Positions 19,468 through 22,674 of a DNA stretch of 22,674 nt are shown one piece after another. Every line of letters begins with the position of its first letter. Positions within the stretch are counted from its first letter, which is position 1. The notes beneath the pieces were generated by a model, which saw nothing but the letters and a program-made list of their open reading frames with translations, made no database searches and was not told where the DNA came from. Origin of the DNA: Isochrysis galbana (Eukaryota; Haptophyta; Isochrysidales; Isochrysidaceae). Location of the stretch: positions 2,031,946 to 2,054,619 of the forward strand of contig CM030943.1 in NCBI GenBank assembly GCA_018136815.1, in the 5' to 3' direction. The position numbers and the translations under genes were made by a program.

Positions 19468-20289
19468 TTACTTCTGCTTCACGAAAGGGATTCTGGCCTC
19501 CCAACGGACAGTCGCCTTTGGTCGTGTCGTTTTCTTAACTGCAAGGTACACGTTTGCGAGTGTTTTTACGTCGACGTCTTCGAGCGTCCTATGAGTGCCT
19601 TTCAGCGCGAATTCTTGTGGGAGAGGGTAGGCCATGTCGGCCGGCCCGTCGTACGCGTTCCCCCATTTGAGCAGGGTCCGCAGCTCCAGAGGGGATGGTT
19701 GAGGGAGAGCTGGTTCGTAGACTTGGGGTTCCCCCATGACGTTAAGATGTACAATATAGTACGTGCCTATTCCGAGCAGATGGTATCAACCCACGTCATC
19801 CGTTAGAATGTCCCCCAAGCTGTGGGCATCTGGGTTGTCCTGTGGTTCGAGGCCTTCCTCTTCCCGAACGGGTCGGGACCCTTTGGCCGTTTTCCTAAAT
19901 AGGTCCATGTACGTAATTCAATTAGTAATTACGGGCTTCGCGAGTGCGTTAGCCGCCCATGCCACCATTTTGTCCCACGATCTTAAGAATGTAGTTGTTT
20001 CTTTGACACATCCATGTTGCGCTAGGCGACAGATAGGCGGAACTGTGTAAAAGTCTCCCGTCTCGGGGTTGATTCTACGACACTACGACCGTTTGCATAT
20101 TCTCCCATTTTGCTCTATGTGAGTAGTGGTTGGTGGGCTGTTTGAGGTGGGGATCATGCCAAATGTGGGCGCCCCGAGCCCCTCGTGCGGTACGTCGCCT
20201 TTGTCAAACATTAAGCAGCTTAGCACACCAACTATAGTTAAAACGATAGGGTCATGGATAGGGCGGTCAAACAGGGGCTTTTTAAACAT
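19468..20289 (-). pseudogene. Unrecognised reading frame broken by three in-frame stops
   Basis: From an ATG at 20289 (the frame is open from 20433) down to TAA at 19468, one minus-strand frame reads like protein throughout. It is interrupted by TAG at 20085-20083, TGA at 19920-19918 and TGA at 19788-19786. Pieces include MFKKPLFDRPIHDPIVLTIV, INPETGDFYTVPPICRLAQH, FLRSWDKMVAWAANALAKPV, MDLFRKTAKGSRPVREEEG, LLGIGTYYIVHLNVMGEPQV and LLKWGNAYDGPADMAYPLPQ. The frame never shifts over about 820 bases. I do not recognise the family; a mobile-element structural protein is one guess. Reading both TGAs as Trp would fit the local sequence, but TAG remains, so a recently inactivated gene is the simplest view. 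No introns are evident at the stops. Confidence 0.6.
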
Positions 20290-20622
20290 AAGTAAGGGCG
20301 GGGCTGCTTTTGTGACCGTGGCGCGACGCCCAATAAAAAAGCTTCGGGGGGGGGCTACCTGACGCGACGAAAATCTTCGCCAAGAAATGGTGCGATTCGC
20401 CCCCCCTCTCTCTCCCCCTCCCCCCTCCGTCACGCGCGCTCACGCTCTACCCGTAAAGAATGGGCGGTCGCGCCCGCGGGGGGATCGGTTCCTTTATATC
20501 TAAGCTACATTCGGCATTTGATTCCCGCCCGATGCAGCGCCGTGTCGGGCTGCCGACAGTCCGACCACCCCCTGACCCACTGGCATCATTGCCCGCGCAG
20601 CCCACCCAGCTCCTCATAGCGC
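20290..20622. other. Short stretch without a clear gene
   Basis: The upstream extension of the broken minus frame (to 20433) passes through a G/C homopolymer and a CT-rich run at 20401-20427, so it is doubtful as coding. Open frames on + at 20460-20622 are Pro/Arg-rich and of unclear status. Confidence 0.4.
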
Positions 20623-21098
20623 GCGCACGCGGCTACCCTGGCTACCACAGACCCCGCTCCGACCATCCCGACCCGCCCCTCGCAGGATTTGCCCTCCCTC
20701 GAACTCGGCATCGAGAACCAGGACCAGCTCACCAACGCGGCCGTCCATGCTTGGCTGACGAGCCTCCGCGTTGAGGCTGCCTTCGTGATCCTCCTCTCTC
20801 TGACAGTGCCAGATCCGGCGCTGATCGATGAGGTGAGACCCGTGGGCGGCCTCAGGACGGGCCACGTCGTGGCGCTCAACGCCACGGCGAGGAGGAAAGC
20901 CCAAGATCCTGCCAGAACGCATCACAGCGCATCTAGCCGGAACCCACCACCCAGAGCAGATATCATCTTCTCCCGAGCAACAAACATATCAAAAAAATGA
21001 TAAGCCCTCTCTACACGGTGGACAAAGACTTCAACCTAGAAGTATCGGAAGACCTCCTACAGGCGGCGGGAGGTCTTGGTATACGAAACATCAGCACC
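20623..21098 (+). pseudogene. Unrecognised reading frame with a possible frameshift at an A7 run
   Basis: A frame open from about 20623 reads PSLELGIENQDQLTNAAVHA, WLTSLRVEAAFVILLSLTVP and ALIDEVRPVGGLRTGHVVAL, ending NISKK at the stop 20998-21000. The stop overlaps ATCAAAAAAATGA. One base back, the next frame continues SPLYTVDKDFNLEVSEDLLQ to 21098. Further fragments (SAPEVASLPFNKRTQWAAGE, then KVAQAESEQRRS) appear in shifting frames to about 21290. This suggests a decayed protein-coding sequence, perhaps a LINE ORF1, but no domain is identified. Confidence 0.45.
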
Positions 21099-21569
21099 TG
21101 AAGTAGCTAGCCTCCCTTTTAACAAGAGAACCCAATGGGCAGCAGGAGAGACTCTATGAGATATAGGAGAAGGTAGCACAAGCCGAGTCAGAACAAAGGA
21201 GAAGCCATAGTCTCCCACCCCCTTCTCTCCAACTCCTGGCCGAAGCAGCGCGCGCGGCCTCCCCGGAACCAGCTTCTCCGTTAAAGAGGGAACTGGGGAA
21301 GGGGGAGGGGGTTGTTAGGGGTTAAGGTTGGGTAGTAGGGAGGTCCACGAGCACACTGCCTCACGTCGCACACGTAGCGGAAATTATTAAGAAGATTTTT
21401 TTTTTGCAAGGCGTCATTGGTCATCGGCCGCGGGGGTTACGTCAATGAGAGGAGACGGCCGCTACGCAGGTGTTGTGGGGGCGGCCGTGAGCAAGTCCTT
21501 GATTTGGGTGGTGGGTCGGAGGAGGCAGGCGGTAGAGCGGGAGCCTGCCTCTGAGCTTCGGGCTCTGGT
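21099..21569. other. Decayed coding debris and gene-free DNA
   Basis: Fragments of reading frame on + fade out by about 21310. A T-run at 21397-21406 and G-rich sequence follow. The minus strand here should be the continuation of the LINE copy B, but similarity to copy A is lost near 21570. Confidence 0.4.
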
Positions 21570-21784
21570 GGTCAGGGCCGCGGACAAGACTTTGCATGTG
21601 CCCTGTCTCTGTGAGGTCTAGCCAGACGAGGGAGGCCGAGGTATGTCGACTTCGTGGTCGTGGTCGGCGGGAGCGAGAGCAGTGGCCTGCGAGCGCTTCG
21701 GCTGCTTGGATCAGCCCTGAGAGAGGAGAGCCGTCGGGCCTTAGGAGCCGTCGGCGCGTGCTCCGTCGCTGAAACTATAACAAT
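21570..21784 (-). repeat. LINE-like 5' region, copy B
   Basis: The reverse complement matches 7110-7320 over most of its length. The ATG that starts ORF1 in copy A corresponds to ATA here (21644-21642 on the minus strand), and no long frame follows, so this copy is dead. The two copies lie in opposite orientation about 14 kb apart. Confidence 0.75.
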
Positions 21785-22439
21785 GGTTCTTGAAGTTTCT
21801 ATATCATTAAGACAGGGCTATGTGCTACGTGTTATTCACTGCTACATAATTACTGCACGCCACCCTGAGGCCTCCTAGGCCTAGGGCGATAGGGCCAGAA
21901 GAAAGGGCCCTTGGTGCATGGGCGCTCGTACGGCGGATGGGGGCGACCTGGAAAGAGTAACCCCCGAAATGGTGGCTGCCAGACACTCGAAGTCGGGAGG
22001 GTATCGAGGTGCACAAGGCCCAGAGCGCCGCGCTAGCCATCGGTGCATCTCTCGACAAAGTGGTTCCGGGTCCTTGGGTGACGCGTGCACTTCAGCACTC
22101 CCAGGCATACCCCATGGGCGACGGCCGACGGACCATGGCCCACACCGGCCCACACACCACAGGACCACGTCAATACGACGTTGTGCACACGCACTAGCTT
22201 CCGCATCGACTTTCATCTCATGTACTTCCCCTTTTGATGTGCTTGCAGTCCCTGCGACTCTTGCACTGCGTTGAACTTCTCGCTCCGTGGCGCGGGAGAA
22301 AGCTTGCCTCGGTAACGTTGCGGCTCATCGCGCGCGGTAGCACTCTTCCACCCACATGGCGAAGGCTTGAGAACCAACGGCAAAAGGGAGTCCAACGGCT
22401 ATCGAAGCGTGCTGCTTCAGCGACGTGGCCTCATGCTGC
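21785..22439. other. Stretch without a recognised gene
   Basis: Several overlapping + frames (for example 22009-22197, HKAQSAALAIGASLDKVVPG) are open but match nothing known. The right part should contain the 3' untranslated region of the WD40 gene on the minus strand. Confidence 0.4.
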
Positions 22440-22553
22440 CTACGCAGCAGCGGCCTTGGAGCTCGCCGGCACGGGCTCGAACACGCGGATGCTGCGATCC
22501 TCGCTGACCGAACAAAAGCGGCTGCTGTTCGGGTCGAAGCTCACCCCCCACAC
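22440..22553 (-). CDS. Last exon of a WD40-repeat protein (partial)
   Basis: After an acceptor CTGCTGTGTCAG|GTG at 22554, the minus strand encodes 37 residues and a TAG stop (22442-22440). They read VWGVSFDPNSSRFCSVSEDR then SIRVFEPV, a complete final WD40 blade strand set, and a short Ala-rich end. The VWGV start and a C-terminus soon after the blade recall WDR61/SKI8/VIP3-type proteins (PAF1 and SKI complexes), but other WD40 proteins end similarly. The remaining exons lie beyond the window edge. The sequence 22554-22674 would be intron, with no coding signal seen. Confidence 0.6.
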   Translation of the reverse strand: MWGVSFDPNSSRFCSVSEDRSIRVFEPVPASSKAAAA

Positions 22554-22674
22554 CTGACACAGCAGGAGGACGTCGCATCAATGCCGAGCGACGGGCGGAG
22601 GTGACACAGAAGGTAGCGGGCCCACCGCGCAGAGCACGAGTTGCCTCAGCGTGTGTACGGTGTGTGTGCCAACG

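Noticed and set aside
19840-19860. GGTTCGAGGCC as a tRNA T-arm
   Set aside because: No matching D-arm, anticodon stem or acceptor stem is found at the needed distances, and it lies within the broken minus-strand frame.

Overview
The window reads as nuclear DNA of a GC-rich, intron-containing eukaryote, most like a unicellular alga or another protist; the exact lineage cannot be fixed from the sequence. Reasons: four protein genes are split by short canonical GT-AG introns with matching phase, the space between genes is long and full of microsatellites and homopolymer runs, and there are remnants of a chromodomain Ty3/gypsy element and of LINE-like elements. There are no operons, Shine-Dalgarno sites or CRISPR arrays, and I found no rRNA or tRNA gene. 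A 99-base N run at 7576-7674 is an assembly gap.

Layout. 790-2228 (-): a GSK3-like protein kinase in two exons. 2543-2818: a short tandem repeat block. 3049-4897 (-): an MFS transporter of the anion:cation symporter type in two exons, with a long GA/CT microsatellite directly upstream. 5288-6063: hairpin-rich DNA and the probable 3' LTR of a gypsy element. 6064-9790 (-): the 3' end of that element (polypurine tract, chromodomain, integrase C-terminus), split by about 2.66 kb that carries a LINE-like ORF1 and an endonuclease fragment on the + strand. 9791-11447: gene-free DNA including an approximately 800-base pyrimidine tract. 11448-14464 (+): a three-exon gene for an unrecognised, probably nuclear protein with an SQ/TQ cluster. 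14465-17475: gene-free DNA. 17476-19138 (+): a GT31-type glycosyltransferase in two exons. 19468-20289 (-): an unrecognised reading frame broken by three in-frame stops. 20623-21098 (+): another decayed reading frame. 21570-21784 (-): a second copy of the LINE 5' region. 22440-22553 (-): the last exon of a WD40 protein running out of the window.

The host genes (kinase, transporter, putative nuclear protein, glycosyltransferase, WD40 protein) do not form an obvious pathway; they look like ordinary chromosomal neighbours separated by mobile-element debris. One feature unites the four genes whose 5' ends are visible: each start codon is preceded by a strongly pyrimidine-rich stretch on the coding strand, which may be a shared promoter or leader architecture. 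The least explained items are the broken frame at 19468-20289 and the SQ/TQ protein at 11448-14464.
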